DNA of 64,000 nt from Rhodococcus sp. PAMC28707 (GTDB taxonomy: Bacteria; Actinomycetota; Actinomycetes; Mycobacteriales; Mycobacteriaceae): assembly GCF_004795915.1 (NCBI RefSeq), contig NZ_CP039253.1, forward strand, positions 620,001 to 684,000, in the 5' to 3' direction. Every line of letters starts with the position of its first letter. Position 1 is the first letter of the stretch. The translations under genes and the position numbers were made by a program. Of this stretch, positions 54,034-63,986 are shown in pieces. The notes beneath the pieces were generated by a model. That model worked only from the letters and a program-made list of their open reading frames with translations. It was not told where the DNA came from and did no database searches.

Positions 54034-55278
54034 TCACTTGACTTTTCGCCCGAACAGTCCGCGGGAATTCCTGGCTTCACGAATCGCCGTTGCAAGGCCG
54101 CGACGCTTCCCGGTCTCGGGATCGATGGTCAGCAGACCCGCAGGCTCATTGGCGAACTTACGTTCGGATGCTGTCTCCGGCGCATCGTCCGCGGTAGCCC
54201 GAAGATACTTGTTCGGCAGCGAGAGCTTGGCGATTGTTCGCCACGACAACAGATACTGCTTGCCGATCGATCCGGTGGTGTACGGCAAATCGTATTTCTC
54301 GGCGAGCTGCACAACGCGAACCTTGATTTCCCGCAAACGATTACTGGGAAGATCCGGGAACAGGTGGTGTTCGATCTGATAGCAGAGGTTTCCGCTCATG
54401 AATTCCATGACGGGGCCCGCATCGAAATTCGCACTGCCGAGCATCTGACGCAGGTACCACTGCCCCTGAGTCTCGCCCTCCATGTCGGACTTGGTGAACT
54501 TCTCGGCGCCGTCGGGAAAGTGACCGCAGAAGATGACGGTGTTCGTCCACACGTTGCGAATCATGTTCGCGAGGAGATTCGCCGTCATCGTCGACTTCCA
54601 CGCGGGACCGGTCAGAGCCGGGTACACCACATAGTCCTTGACGACCTGCCTGCCGACCTTCTCGAGAACCTCGCGGCGCTTCTGAACGAACTCCTCGCGC
54701 GGAATACGCCCCTTGGCAACCTTGCCCAGTTCGAGGTGCTGGGCTGCGACGCCGTACTCGAAGAACAGCTGCAGCAGCAGGTTGAACACCGGGTTACCGA
54801 GATTGAACGGCTTCCAGCGCTGATCGCGAGTCACCCGCAGCAACCCGTAACCGACGTCGTCGTCCATGCCGAGGATGTTGGTGTACTTGTGATGAATGTA
54901 GTTGTGGGTCTGCTTCCAATGCGCGGACGGTCCGGTGTTGTCCCACTCCCACGAAGTGGAGTGAATCTCCGGGTCGTTCATCCAATCCCATTGCCCGTGC
55001 ATCACGTTGTGCCCGAGTTCCATGTTCTCGATGATCTTCGCGGCGCCGAGCAGTCCCGCGCCGAGCAACCAGGCGGGACGCTTACGGCTCGCGAAAAGAG
55101 TTGCACGACCACCGATCTCGAGTGCGCGCTGGAAGCGAATCGTATTGCGAATATATTTCGCATCACGCTCGCCCCGCGAAGACTCGATGTCCCGACGAAT
55201 CGCGTCGAGTTCGATTCCGAGCGCTTCCACGTCGGCGTCGGTCAGATGTGCGTATTCTTTGATTTCCGAAATCGCCAT
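54034..55278 (-). CDS. desA3: Acyl-CoA desaturase, DesA3-like copy 1
   Basis: 414 residues from ATG 55278 with GGAGGG 9 nt before. The three histidine boxes of membrane desaturases are present: H90-x3-H94 (GHNVMHGQ), H125-x3-HH (HNYIHH) at 125-130 and QIEHH at 301-305, and hydrophobic segments LLGAGLLGAAKIIE and others suggest a membrane enzyme. It places a delta-9-type double bond on acyl-CoA, with electrons from a ferredoxin-type reductase. The neighbour 55389-56681 is a paralogue. Two tandem TTACG-N4-CGTAGGT repeats lie just upstream. Confidence 0.95.
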   Translation of the reverse strand: MAISEIKEYAHLTDADVEALGIELDAIRRDIESSRGERDAKYIRNTIRFQRALEIGGRATLFASRKRPAWLLGAGLLGAAKIIENMELGHNVMHGQWDWMNDPEIHSTSWEWDNTGPSAHWKQTHNYIHHKYTNILGMDDDVGYGLLRVTRDQRWKPFNLGNPVFNLLLQLFFEYGVAAQHLELGKVAKGRIPREEFVQKRREVLEKVGRQVVKDYVVYPALTGPAWKSTMTANLLANMIRNVWTNTVIFCGHFPDGAEKFTKSDMEGETQGQWYLRQMLGSANFDAGPVMEFMSGNLCYQIEHHLFPDLPSNRLREIKVRVVQLAEKYDLPYTTGSIGKQYLLSWRTIAKLSLPNKYLRATADDAPETASERKFANEPAGLLTIDPETGKRRGLATAIREARNSRGLFGRKVK

Positions 55279-55347
55279 AGGATACGGCCCTCCTGGCAGT
55301 CGTCGAGGTGCACTTCGTACACGTTCTTGAAACGACCGTACCGCAAC

Positions 55348-55378
55348 TTACGGTTGCGTAGGTTACGCACGCGTAGGT
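55348..55378. promoter_or_regulatory. Tandem 15-bp operator-like repeats before desaturase copy 1
   Basis: Two copies of TTACG-N4-CGTAGGT at 55348-55363 and 55363-55378 overlap by one base (15-bp period), 70 nt before the desaturase start. The same pattern recurs upstream of the reductase gene (57961-57991). Confidence 0.7.
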
Positions 55379-55388
55379 GTGAGTGAAC

Positions 55389-56681
55389 TCACTCGCCCTG
55401 TGTACGACGCATCGCCTTCGCCTGCCGCTTGGCTTCCTTTTTTGCGTTCCGAAGGGTGACTCGGGCTTCGGCGATAGCCGAACGAAGTCCTCGCCGCTCA
55501 CCGGTCATCGGATCGATTCGGAGCGCATGGACGGCAGGAACCTCACCCGTGCGGAAACGCCGCTCGGAACTCGTTTCGGGCGCATTGTCGGAGGTAGCCC
55601 GCAACCATGAGTCCGGGAGCGAAAGCTTGTGAATGGTACGGAGCGCCAACAGGTATTGCTTACCCAGCGAGCCCGTGGTGTACGGAAGGTCGTACTTCTC
55701 ACAGAGCGCATGCACGCGCTCGGAGATTTCCGCGTACCGGTTGCTTGGAAGATCGGGGAACATGTGGTGCTCGATCTGGTAACACAGGTTGCCCGACATG
55801 AATGCCATGACCTTGCCCGCCTCGAAGTTCGCACTTCCCAGCATTTGCCGCATGTACCACTCGGCACGGGTCTCGTTCTCGAACTGGCCGATGGTGAACT
55901 TCTCTGCACCATCGGGGAAATGTCCGCAGAAGATCACTACGTAGGTCCACAGGTTGCGCACGAGGTTCGCCGTCGCATTGGCAGTCAAAGTCGACTTCCA
56001 CGCGGGGCCGGTCAGCGCAGGAAAGAGAACGAAATCCTTGCCAACCTGACGGGCGATCTTGCGGCCGAACTGTCGGTTGGACGCCGACTTCCAGAACGGC
56101 AGATTCGTCTCGCCGTCGAGATCCTTCTTCGCATCGAGATCGTGCAGGGCGATGCCCCACTCGAAAGTCATGGCAAGAAGAACATTGGCCAAAGGCTGAA
56201 TCAGGTTGATTGGCTTCCATGGCTCGTCACGAGTCATACGGAGAATACCGAAACCGATATCGTCGTCCATTCCGACGATGTTCGTGTACGTGTGATGCGA
56301 GTAGTTGTGCGCTCGCTTCCACTGCTCCGACGGCCCCGTCTGATCCCACTCCCACGAGACGGAATGAATCTCCGGATCGTTCATCCAATCCCATTGCCCG
56401 TGCATCACATTGTGCCCGAGCTCCATGTTCTCGATGATCTTTGCAACGCTGAGCATCGCTGTTCCTGCTAACCAAGCGGGCCGATACTTGCTGCCCAACA
56501 GCACAATTCGAGCTCCGAGCTCCAAACTGCGTTGCACCCGGATGGTCCGGCGGATATAGGCGGCATCCTTGGCACCGCGACTGTCCTCGATATCACGTCG
56601 TACCGCGTCGAGTTCCCGTCCGAAGGCTTCCATATCGGCTTCGGTCAGGTGAGCAAACTCCTTGATGTCCGAAATGGCCAT
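55389..56681 (-). CDS. Acyl-CoA desaturase, DesA3-like copy 2
   Basis: 430 residues from ATG 56681 with GGAGGACC 8 nt upstream. The histidine boxes are at the same positions as in copy 1: HNVMH (90-94), HNYSHH (125-130) and QIEHHM after about 300. The N-terminal MAISDIKEFAHLTEADM and the common CGHFPDGAEKF confirm a recent tandem duplication. The extra length lies mostly at the basic C-terminus (RNAKKEAKRQAKAMRRTQ). It is separated from copy 1 by 110 nt and from the reductase by 132 nt. The substrate difference between the copies is not visible. Confidence 0.95.
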   Translation of the reverse strand: MAISDIKEFAHLTEADMEAFGRELDAVRRDIEDSRGAKDAAYIRRTIRVQRSLELGARIVLLGSKYRPAWLAGTAMLSVAKIIENMELGHNVMHGQWDWMNDPEIHSVSWEWDQTGPSEQWKRAHNYSHHTYTNIVGMDDDIGFGILRMTRDEPWKPINLIQPLANVLLAMTFEWGIALHDLDAKKDLDGETNLPFWKSASNRQFGRKIARQVGKDFVLFPALTGPAWKSTLTANATANLVRNLWTYVVIFCGHFPDGAEKFTIGQFENETRAEWYMRQMLGSANFEAGKVMAFMSGNLCYQIEHHMFPDLPSNRYAEISERVHALCEKYDLPYTTGSLGKQYLLALRTIHKLSLPDSWLRATSDNAPETSSERRFRTGEVPAVHALRIDPMTGERRGLRSAIAEARVTLRNAKKEAKRQAKAMRRTQGE

Positions 56682-56813
56682 CGTGGTCCTCCAGGGGTCC
56701 TGGGCCTAGCACTGATGGCTTAGCCCGAATGTCTGTCAGGCGACGGAGCGCCTAGCCAAATAATAACCGAAGATACTGAGAGGTAGGTGTGCTCCCCCGC
56801 AGCGCACAGGCGT

Positions 56814-57941
56814 TTACAGGTCGAGAGTGCAGTCGCCGGCCGCGGCCGAGATGCACGTCTGAATTCGATCACCTTCACCGTGCTGTTTACCTGAGCGGAG
56901 ATCGATGACATGGCCAGCAGTCAGCGGGACCACGCAGGTCTGACAAATCCCCATCCGGCATCCGAAAGGCATCTGTACACCGACATTTTCGCCTGCCTCG
57001 AGCAGACTGGTCGCGCCATCGACCTCAGTGGAACGATCGGACTTTGCGAACGTTACCGTTCCGCCCTTACCTGAAGTGTCAGCGCGCGAAATCTCGAATC
57101 TCTCGAGGTGAAGCTTGTCTTCCAACCCCTCGTGTTTCCACACGCGCTCGATCTCTTCGAGGAGCGAAGCGGGACCACACGCCCATGTCTCACGGGTGCG
57201 CCAGTCCGGGTACAGCTCGTCGAGCGAGGCAAGTGCGAACTTGCCATCGGAGCGTGTCAGCTGAATATGCGAATGAAATTGTGGATGCGCCTCGGCAAGT
57301 GCAGAGAGTTCGTCCGCGAACATGACCTCATCCTCGGTGGGCGCCGAGTGAATGTGCACGGTGTCCGACAATTCTCCATGACGGTCCAGCGCTCGCAGCA
57401 TCGAAATCACCGGCGTGATGCCACTACCGGCGGTAATGAACAGAATCTTCTCCGGAGGCGGAGTCGGAAGCGCAAAATTTCCTTTCGGCGCAGCCAGTCG
57501 AACGATGGTGCCCTGTGGAACTCCACCGACCAGGTGGCTGGAGAGGAAACCCTCGGGCATCGCCTTCACGGTGATCGAAATACGCTTTTCGTCCCAGTTC
57601 GGCGGTGACGTCAGCGAATACGAACGCCAATGCCACCTACCGCCGAGGTGAAGACCGATTCCGATGTACTGGCCGGGCTTGTAATCGAAATTGAAACCCC
57701 ACCCCGGTTGAATGACCAGCGTCACCGCGGTCGCAGTTTCCTGCTTCACCTCGACGACGCGTCCGCGCAGCTCTCTCGCCGACCACAACGGATTGGCGAG
57801 GTGCAGGTAATCGTCGGGAAGCAGCGGAGTCGTAATCCTGGTGAACGCTCCGCGCAGCATGTTCAGCTTGGGCCGCTTGGGCGCAGATACGTCCGCAGCA
57901 GGTGCTTCCAGCCACTTCTTGAGGTCCATCCGGTTGGTCAT
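56814..57941 (-). CDS. Ferredoxin-NADP reductase-like electron donor for desaturase
   Basis: 375 residues from ATG 57941. An FAD domain has the RSYSLTS motif at 106-112, an NAD(P) domain AGSGITPV at 171-178, and a C-terminal plant-type [2Fe-2S] ferredoxin has C328, C333, C336 and C363 (CRMGICQTC, with IQTC). It delivers electrons from NAD(P)H to the neighbouring desaturases; Rv3230c, the positional match, is the known partner of DesA3. Tandem operator-like repeats precede it. It lies upstream of both desaturase genes on the same strand. Confidence 0.95.
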   Translation of the reverse strand: MTNRMDLKKWLEAPAADVSAPKRPKLNMLRGAFTRITTPLLPDDYLHLANPLWSARELRGRVVEVKQETATAVTLVIQPGWGFNFDYKPGQYIGIGLHLGGRWHWRSYSLTSPPNWDEKRISITVKAMPEGFLSSHLVGGVPQGTIVRLAAPKGNFALPTPPPEKILFITAGSGITPVISMLRALDRHGELSDTVHIHSAPTEDEVMFADELSALAEAHPQFHSHIQLTRSDGKFALASLDELYPDWRTRETWACGPASLLEEIERVWKHEGLEDKLHLERFEISRADTSGKGGTVTFAKSDRSTEVDGATSLLEAGENVGVQMPFGCRMGICQTCVVPLTAGHVIDLRSGKQHGEGDRIQTCISAAAGDCTLDL

Positions 57942-57960
57942 CCCCTCGCTCGAGGCAACG

Positions 57961-57991
57961 ATACGTTGCTGTAAGTTACGCTACCGTAGGT
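57961..57991. promoter_or_regulatory. Operator-like repeat pair before the reductase gene
   Basis: A good copy TTACGCTACCGTAGGT at 57976-57991 and a degenerate one, ATACGTTGCTGTAAGT, at 57961-57976 (9 of 12 fixed positions) overlap by one base with the same 15-bp period as the desaturase pair. They are about 20-50 nt before the reductase ATG. Confidence 0.65.
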
Positions 57992-58027
57992 TGACGAAAC
58001 GCAAAAGCGATGTGGGTTACACCGCCG

Positions 58028-58552
58028 TCACAGCAACGCGAGCAAGAACGGCAATTCCTGCGTCGCGTACCACGCCAGACTGTGGTCCTCGGCATCGCCG
58101 AGGACGAACTCTGCGTCGGGGTCACCGACGTCGGCCGCGTCGACTACCGCAACAGCTTTTCCGACAGCATCCTCCGCGCCCTCCAGATCGAGGTGAACCG
58201 ACGCCACCTCGTCCATGCGCAACGGGTTCTTCAACCGAACGACCGCGTCGTCGAGATCGGGACGAAGCGTCGGGTCCTCGACGTCCGCAGCAATTACCGC
58301 ACGTCGATTCACCACTCCCCCGTCGACTACCCCGGCATCGGTCTCGTCCTCGATACCTGCAGCGATGAGCCGCAATGACGCCCTGGCTGCCTCGTTCATT
58401 GCAACCTCGGCCAACTCCTCGTCGTCACCCGAGGAGTACGCCTCTCGAAGAGACGGCGTCACCGCGAACGCGGTCCTGCTCACCGGATGGAGTTCACCGT
58501 CTGCCACCAGCGTCCTCAACATCGCTACCGTCGCCGGTATGTACACCCTCAC
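58028..58552 (-). CDS. DUF6912 family protein (Rv3231c type)
   Basis: 174 residues from GTG 58552, chosen because GAGGAG is 7 nt upstream and the protein then begins VRVYIPATVAMLRTLVADG, as in the family. Acidic with a high Ala/Asp content, including the segment AEVAMNEAARASLRLIAAGI and a C-terminal SLAWYATQELPFLLAL. No catalytic motif or membrane segment is seen. It lies between the acyltransferase and reductase genes in one minus-strand run, 11 nt after the acyltransferase stop. Function unknown. Confidence 0.8.
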   Translation of the reverse strand: MRVYIPATVAMLRTLVADGELHPVSRTAFAVTPSLREAYSSGDDEELAEVAMNEAARASLRLIAAGIEDETDAGVVDGGVVNRRAVIAADVEDPTLRPDLDDAVVRLKNPLRMDEVASVHLDLEGAEDAVGKAVAVVDAADVGDPDAEFVLGDAEDHSLAWYATQELPFLLALL

Positions 58553-58563
58553 AGTAGAACTCC

Positions 58564-60015
58564 TCATACTCTCGACTCGTTGCTGGCATCGATCAGCTCT
58601 TCCAGAGACTCGAGTAGCAGTGCTGTCACCACATCGACGTCGGGCATCGCACCCCGATCGGCGTTCAACCCGAAGTACACAGAGCCGTCGTACGACGTCA
58701 GACCGATACTGAGGGCCTGATTCTCGAAGAGTGGCGACACCGGGTACATCTCCAGCATGCGCGCCCCACCGACATACAGTGGAAACTGCGGTCCCGGAGC
58801 GTTGGTGATGATCAGGTTGAACAATCGCTTCGAAAGCCGACTACCCGCTCGCGCGCCCATTGCATGCAAGCTGGCCGGAGCAAATCCTGAAATCCGCATC
58901 AAAGTTTGAGCCGTCACTCCGGGTGACTGTCGCGCATGAGCTTCGGTCGCATGAGAAATATGCGACAGCCGGACGACTGCGTTGGGCTCACCTACGGGCA
59001 GGTCTACGAGAAAGGACGACACTTCACTGCGCGGCACCTCTGCTTCCGGCTCACCGGTCAGTCTGGCCGCGTGCTCGACGGGTCCTGCCCCTTCGTTCGA
59101 GACGTACACCGACATCGGCACCAACGCCCGAATCGTCGAGGACTCGGTCACCGGTTCGCCCCGCGAGAGAAGCCAGTTGCGCAACGCACCCGTCACCACA
59201 GCAAGCACGACATCGTTGATCGAGCAACCGAATCGGGTGTGGATCTTTCGGTAGTCCGACAGTTCTGTCTTCGCCACCGCAAACCGACGATTTCGAGATA
59301 TCGGAGTATTCAGCGGGCTGGAGGGCGCAACCTGTGCCGCCGTGCGTACGGCGGAAAACACTTTGCCCGTCGCAGCAACGGCCTCGCTCGCCACGTCGGT
59401 GATGCTACGGAACGCACCTCGGACGGCTTCGACGCCTTCACTGGGGCGAATGATCATCTCGGTGATGGCATCGAGGACGAGTGTCGTGTCCTTGGGCTCG
59501 CGCGCCGGCATCCACAGTTCCTCGGCCATCACAGGGGGACTCTTGCTCGCGTCGAGGATGACTTGACCGAGCTCGAGTGCCAGCTCCCCGTCCACGAGCG
59601 CAGAATGCGATTTGGTGAAGATGGCGAACCTGTTTTTGGACAACCCCTCCACGAGATACATCTCCCATAGTGGACGTGTTCGGTCCAGGGGTCTGGAGGT
59701 GAGCCGGGCAATCAAGTCGTGAAGCTGGTCATCGGAACCCGGTTTCGGTAACGCAGACCGGCGAATGTGATAGGTGATGTCGAAGTCCGGATCATCGACC
59801 CATACCGGGCGCGCCAGCCCGAATGCGACCTCGCGAACCTTCTGCCGATAGCGAGGCACGAGAACCAGACGCTCCTCGACGAGCTCGAGCAAACTCTCAT
59901 AACTGAAACCGCTGCGCGGTGTGCGGAAGGTCGCCAAAGATCCCAAATGCATGGGCGTGCTGCTGGCCTCGAGAAAGTAGAAAGACGCATCCTGCGTAGT
60001 CAGCCTTGTCGCCAT
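58564..60015 (-). CDS. WS/DGAT-type acyltransferase with altered active site
   Basis: 483 residues from ATG 60015 with GGAGCAGGA upstream. The wax synthase/diacylglycerol acyltransferase fold is shown by PLWEMYLVEG (115-124), the region around 133-143, FGCSINDVVLAVVTGALR and NAPGPQFPLYVGGARM. The active site HHxxxDG reads HSALVDG (137-143): His137 and Asp142 remain but the second His is Ser138. The family makes triacylglycerol or wax esters, as Tgs proteins do in lipid storage. The lost His makes full activity doubtful. Clustered with fatty-acid desaturation genes; Rv3234c (tgs3) is the positional match. Confidence 0.88.
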   Translation of the reverse strand: MATRLTTQDASFYFLEASSTPMHLGSLATFRTPRSGFSYESLLELVEERLVLVPRYRQKVREVAFGLARPVWVDDPDFDITYHIRRSALPKPGSDDQLHDLIARLTSRPLDRTRPLWEMYLVEGLSKNRFAIFTKSHSALVDGELALELGQVILDASKSPPVMAEELWMPAREPKDTTLVLDAITEMIIRPSEGVEAVRGAFRSITDVASEAVAATGKVFSAVRTAAQVAPSSPLNTPISRNRRFAVAKTELSDYRKIHTRFGCSINDVVLAVVTGALRNWLLSRGEPVTESSTIRALVPMSVYVSNEGAGPVEHAARLTGEPEAEVPRSEVSSFLVDLPVGEPNAVVRLSHISHATEAHARQSPGVTAQTLMRISGFAPASLHAMGARAGSRLSKRLFNLIITNAPGPQFPLYVGGARMLEMYPVSPLFENQALSIGLTSYDGSVYFGLNADRGAMPDVDVVTALLLESLEELIDASNESRV

Positions 60016-60221
60016 CGCGAATCCTGCTCCCCGTTTCCGTTCGCCGGTACCGGCTAGTTCTGCCCGACGCTCGAACCGACCATGCCGATCGAACTTGGAT
60101 GAAGCAAAACGCTACAGCCATTTCTACCGGCTGCACGAAAGACAACAGTGGAACCGTACGGCCTCCGGTTCCGTCTCATTCACTAGAGGATGCATACACC
60201 GCGACGTAAGGGATGCAAAAA

Positions 60222-60794
60222 ATGGACAACCCACCCGTGTCGAACCGTCATACATTCCTTTCGCACGCCCGGCCTTTCGAGCCACCGACGGCGCCTGGAA
60301 GTGCCGCCGTACACGCCAGGAAACGTCTCGATCACCATCTCGCACACGTGCAGGCCCGAAGCCAGTCGGACCGTCGACGTCGCCCCTTCCAGCGAAGTCT
60401 CGGAAACCACGCTCACGGGGGCACGCCTGGATCGAATGTAGTAAACCCAGCCGAGAGTCAGGCTTCCGACGACGCACAGCGGGGGGCAGAACGCGCGTTG
60501 CGACTGATCCTGGAGGTTCTCGACAGACGCCGAACAACCGCCAGGCTGGGCGCCTTGTTCACCCCCACAGTTGTCGAGTCGCTGAAAACCCTTGTGAATT
60601 CGCAGCCACCCGGCCAGAGTCTAGGCGCCGCGTCACTCCGACGGGTGCATGTGAGTCGATGTGCGAAGAACTCCGCGGAGGTGTTCGGCACCTATGCCCG
60701 CGGACCGCGCATCTTTGCCGTGGCCGCCCGCCTCGAGTATCGAAAGACTGCGCGATACTCGGGCTGGACGGTCACCTCCGTCAGGATCCGTTGA
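60222..60794 (+). CDS. Rv3235 family protein
   Basis: 190 residues from ATG 60222 (MDNPPVSNRHTFLSHARPFE), with TAAGGG upstream; ATG 60213 also possible. The first half is low complexity, Arg/Pro/His rich. The conserved part is ALRLILEVLDRRRTTARLGALF at about 95-117 and SLRRVHVSRCAKNSAEVFGT, YARGPRIFAVAARLEYRKTA further on. It resembles the Rv3235 family of mycobacteria, of unknown function, which sits near secA. It has no signal peptide or membrane segment. The stop is 25 nt from the convergent secA stop. Confidence 0.75.
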   Translation: MDNPPVSNRHTFLSHARPFEPPTAPGSAAVHARKRLDHHLAHVQARSQSDRRRRPFQRSLGNHAHGGTPGSNVVNPAESQASDDAQRGAERALRLILEVLDRRRTTARLGALFTPTVVESLKTLVNSQPPGQSLGAASLRRVHVSRCAKNSAEVFGTYARGPRIFAVAARLEYRKTARYSGWTVTSVRIR

Positions 60795-60819
60795 GAATTA
60801 CCGGAACGACGGCAGGTTC

Positions 60820-63756
60820 TCAGCGCTTCTTCTTGGATCTACCGGACTTGCTGGAGGTTTTCGACTGCTCACGAGCTGCCTCGCGTCGCTCCCGGCGCGT
60901 CCCCTCAGGGGTGATCGGGGTTTCTGCAGTCGCTGATCCGCGTCGACCGGATCCACCCTCGGAACGACGTACCTCGGTACCACCGTCTTCGTCCGGACCG
61001 GAGAACGTCAACCGCCCACTGGGGCGTTCGTCGAGGCCCTTTGCGCGAAGCGCGCTCGGTGCCGAGCCCGCACCCTGCGCCGGCTGTGCGAGCTGCTCCT
61101 GTGTCGGCAGCGGATTCTCGATCGGTGTCTTCTGGGCAGCTGACGACTTCTGCATCGATGCACTGGCAGTACCGATCGGAGACGCCAGACCCGGCGCGAC
61201 GGCCAGGCCTGCCCCTACCGCGGGACCTGCGGGGGCGGGGGTCGCCTCGACCTGCAGGTTGAACAAGAACCCGACGGATTCCTCTTTCAACCCTTCCAGC
61301 ATTCCCTGGAACATGTCGTACCCCTCGCGCTGGTACTCCACCAGAGGATCGCGCTGCGCCATCGCGCGCAGGCCGATGCCTTCCTTGAGATAGTCCATCT
61401 CGTAGAGGTGCTCACGCCACTTTCGATCGAGCACCGAGAGCAGCACCCGACGCTCCAGCTCACGCATTCCGTTCTCGCCCGCGATCTCTTCGATGTTCTT
61501 CTCACGCGTCGCGTACGCCGCCCGAGCGTCGGCGAGCAATGCCTCGAGAAGTTCCTCGCGGCTCAGATCGCCCTTTTCGCCGAACTCGTTCTCCTGCGAG
61601 AGCTCCTTGTAGTCCAGACCAACCGGATACAAGGTCTTCAATGCCGTCCACAACTGCTCGAGATCCCAATCCTCGACGTACCCGTCAGCAGTAGCCCCGG
61701 TGACGTAGGCGGTGATCACATCGGTGATCATCCCCTCGACCTGGCCTTCCATGTCTGCGCCCTTGAGGATGCGGCGCCGCTCCTCGTAGATGACGGTGCG
61801 CTGCTGGTTCATGACCTCGTCGTACTTGAGAACATTCTTGCGGATCTCGAAGTTCTGCTGCTCTACCTGGGTCTGCGCACTCTTGATGGCTTTGGAGACC
61901 ATTTTGGCCTCGATCGGCACGTCATCGGGCAGGTTCAGACGAGTCATGATCGATTCGAGTGCGCCACCGTTGAATCGACGCATCAGCTCGTCACCGAGTG
62001 ACAGATAGAAGCGAGACTCCCCTGGGTCACCCTGACGACCGGAACGACCGCGAAGCTGGTTGTCGATCCGGCGTGAGTCGTGCCGCTCGGTACCGAGGAC
62101 GTACAGTCCACCTGCATCGCGCACGGTCGCTGCGTCGGCTTTCACCTGGGCTTTCACAGTCTCCAGGGCAAGTTCCCACGCATCTTGATATGCGTCGGGC
62201 GTCTCCACTGGGTCCAGACCCTGCTTACGCAGTTGCAGATCGGTGATGATGTCCGGGTTGCCACCCAGAACGACGTCGGTGCCGCGTCCTGCCATGTTGG
62301 TCGCCACAGTGACCGCACCGAGCATGCCGGCCTCGGCCACGATGGTGGCTTCCTGCTCGTGGAACTTCGCGTTGAGCACGCTGTGCACTACGCCTTGCTT
62401 GGTGAACTGCTTGGACAAGTACTCCGAGCGCTCGACACTCGTCGTTCCGATCAGAACCGGCTGCCCCTCGGCGTGTCGTGCGACGACGTCGGCGACCACC
62501 GCATCGAACTTCGCCTCTTCGGTCTTGTAGATGAGGTCGCCGTTGTCGACGCGAACCATCGGTCGGTTGGTCGGGATCGGAATGACTCCCAACCCGTAGA
62601 TCTGATGAAGCTCAGCCGCTTCGGTCTGGGCAGTACCGGTCATGCCGGACAAAGTGTCGTACAGCCGGAAATAGTTCTGCAGCGTGATCGTGGCGAGAGT
62701 CTGATTCTCGGCCTTGATCTCGACCTTTTCCTTCGCCTCGATGGCCTGGTGCATTCCCTCGTTGTATCGACGCCCCACGAGGATGCGGCCGGTGAACTCA
62801 TCGACGATGATGACCTCGCCGTCGCGAACGATGTAGTCCTTGTCCTTGGTGTAGAGCTCTTTCGCCTTGATCGCGTTGTTGAGGTAGTTCACCAGCGGCG
62901 AGTTCGCGGCCTCGTACAGATTGTCGATGCCGAGCTGGTCTTCGACGAATTCGACGCCCGCCTCATGGACACCGATGGTGCGCTTACGGATGTCGACCTC
63001 GTAGTGCACGTCGATTTTCATCATCGGCACGATTCGGGCGAATTCCCCGTACCACTTCGACGACGCGTCGGCCGGACCCGAGATGATCAGCGGCGTGCGC
63101 GCCTCGTCGATGAGTATCGAATCGACCTCGTCGACGACAGCGAAGTTGTGACCCCGCTGCACCAGATCGTCGAGGGAGTGCGTCATGTTGTCGCGGAGGT
63201 AGTCGAATCCGAATTCGTTGTTCGTTCCGTAGGTGATGTCGGCCGAATAGGCCGCACGCCGCTCGGTCGGAGTCATTCCCGAGAGAATGACGTCGACCTC
63301 GAGGCCGAGGAAGCGATGGACTCGGCCCATCCACTCCGAATCTCGCCTGGCCAGGTAGTCGTTGACCGTCACCACGTGCACTCCGTTGCCGGAGATCGCA
63401 TTGAGATATGCAGGCAGAACACAGGTGAGAGTCTTGCCCTCGCCTGTCTTCATCTCGGCGATGTTCCCGAAATGCAGAGCTGCGCCGCCCATCACCTGGA
63501 CGTCGAAATGTCGCTGCGACAGCACTCTGGACGACGCTTCTCTGGCGACGGCGAAAGCCTCGGGCAGCAGCTCGTCCAGAGATTCACCGGACGCGAATCG
63601 ATTCTTGAACTCTGCGGTCTTGCCATGCAGTTCGGCGTCGGACAGCCGCTCGACGTCCGGAGACAGGGTGGACACATGGTCTGCGATGTTCTTGAGCCGC
63701 TTGACCATGCGACCTTCACCAACACGGAGCAGCTTGGAAAACGACAGCGAAGGCAC
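60820..63756 (-). CDS. secA: SecA, preprotein translocase ATPase
   Basis: 978 residues from GTG 63756 ([20 protein letters not shown]). Walker [27 protein letters not shown] (motif II), the preprotein-binding region with [16 protein letters not shown], and the helicase-type end [19 protein letters not shown] and [20 protein letters not shown] are all seen. The C-terminus is Ala/Pro-rich then basic ([10 protein letters not shown]) and lacks the Cys-His zinc motif, as in actinobacterial SecA1. The motor drives secretion through SecYEG. The right end lies 244 nt from the window edge, beyond which hpf would be expected by synteny. Confidence 0.97.
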   Translation of the reverse strand: MPSLSFSKLLRVGEGRMVKRLKNIADHVSTLSPDVERLSDAELHGKTAEFKNRFASGESLDELLPEAFAVAREASSRVLSQRHFDVQVMGGAALHFGNIAEMKTGEGKTLTCVLPAYLNAISGNGVHVVTVNDYLARRDSEWMGRVHRFLGLEVDVILSGMTPTERRAAYSADITYGTNNEFGFDYLRDNMTHSLDDLVQRGHNFAVVDEVDSILIDEARTPLIISGPADASSKWYGEFARIVPMMKIDVHYEVDIRKRTIGVHEAGVEFVEDQLGIDNLYEAANSPLVNYLNNAIKAKELYTKDKDYIVRDGEVIIVDEFTGRILVGRRYNEGMHQAIEAKEKVEIKAENQTLATITLQNYFRLYDTLSGMTGTAQTEAAELHQIYGLGVIPIPTNRPMVRVDNGDLIYKTEEAKFDAVVADVVARHAEGQPVLIGTTSVERSEYLSKQFTKQGVVHSVLNAKFHEQEATIVAEAGMLGAVTVATNMAGRGTDVVLGGNPDIITDLQLRKQGLDPVETPDAYQDAWELALETVKAQVKADAATVRDAGGLYVLGTERHDSRRIDNQLRGRSGRQGDPGESRFYLSLGDELMRRFNGGALESIMTRLNLPDDVPIEAKMVSKAIKSAQTQVEQQNFEIRKNVLKYDEVMNQQRTVIYEERRRILKGADMEGQVEGMITDVITAYVTGATADGYVEDWDLEQLWTALKTLYPVGLDYKELSQENEFGEKGDLSREELLEALLADARAAYATREKNIEEIAGENGMRELERRVLLSVLDRKWREHLYEMDYLKEGIGLRAMAQRDPLVEYQREGYDMFQGMLEGLKEESVGFLFNLQVEATPAPAGPAVGAGLAVAPGLASPIGTASASMQKSSAAQKTPIENPLPTQEQLAQPAQGAGSAPSALRAKGLDERPSGRLTFSGPDEDGGTEVRRSEGGSGRRGSATAETPITPEGTRRERREAAREQSKTSSKSGRSKKKR

Positions 63757-63931
63757 GGGCTTTCTCGTCCTCGATCCTCGGTTACGGATATCGGCTAGCA
63801 AGATATCGACTGGTCATCTACGTCGTAGCGGGGCGTTACGGCAGCGCCGGTTGCGCTGCACTCACATGAAAGTCTCATGCCAGCAGCGGACCGACGCGTC
63901 CATGGTAGGCGCTGATGCTGAGTGCTTTGTA

Positions 63932-63986
63932 GGCCCACCACACGTCGGTGGGCCCGACCTTGGGTCGAACCCCAGGTCGGGCCCAC
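63932..63986. terminator. Overlapping, mutually exclusive hairpins near window edge
   Basis: GGCCCACC (63932) can pair with GGTGGGCC (63947-63954), or GTGGGCCCGACCT (63948-63960) with AGGTCGGGCCCAC (63974-63986). The bases 63948-63954 belong to both hairpins. It could end the gene beyond the right edge or serve as a switch in front of secA. No T-tract is present. Confidence 0.4.

Noticed and set aside
62080..63798. 572-codon plus-strand ORF opposite secA
   Set aside because: Perfectly antisense to the conserved SecA core; a His/Asp/Val-rich shadow with no family match.
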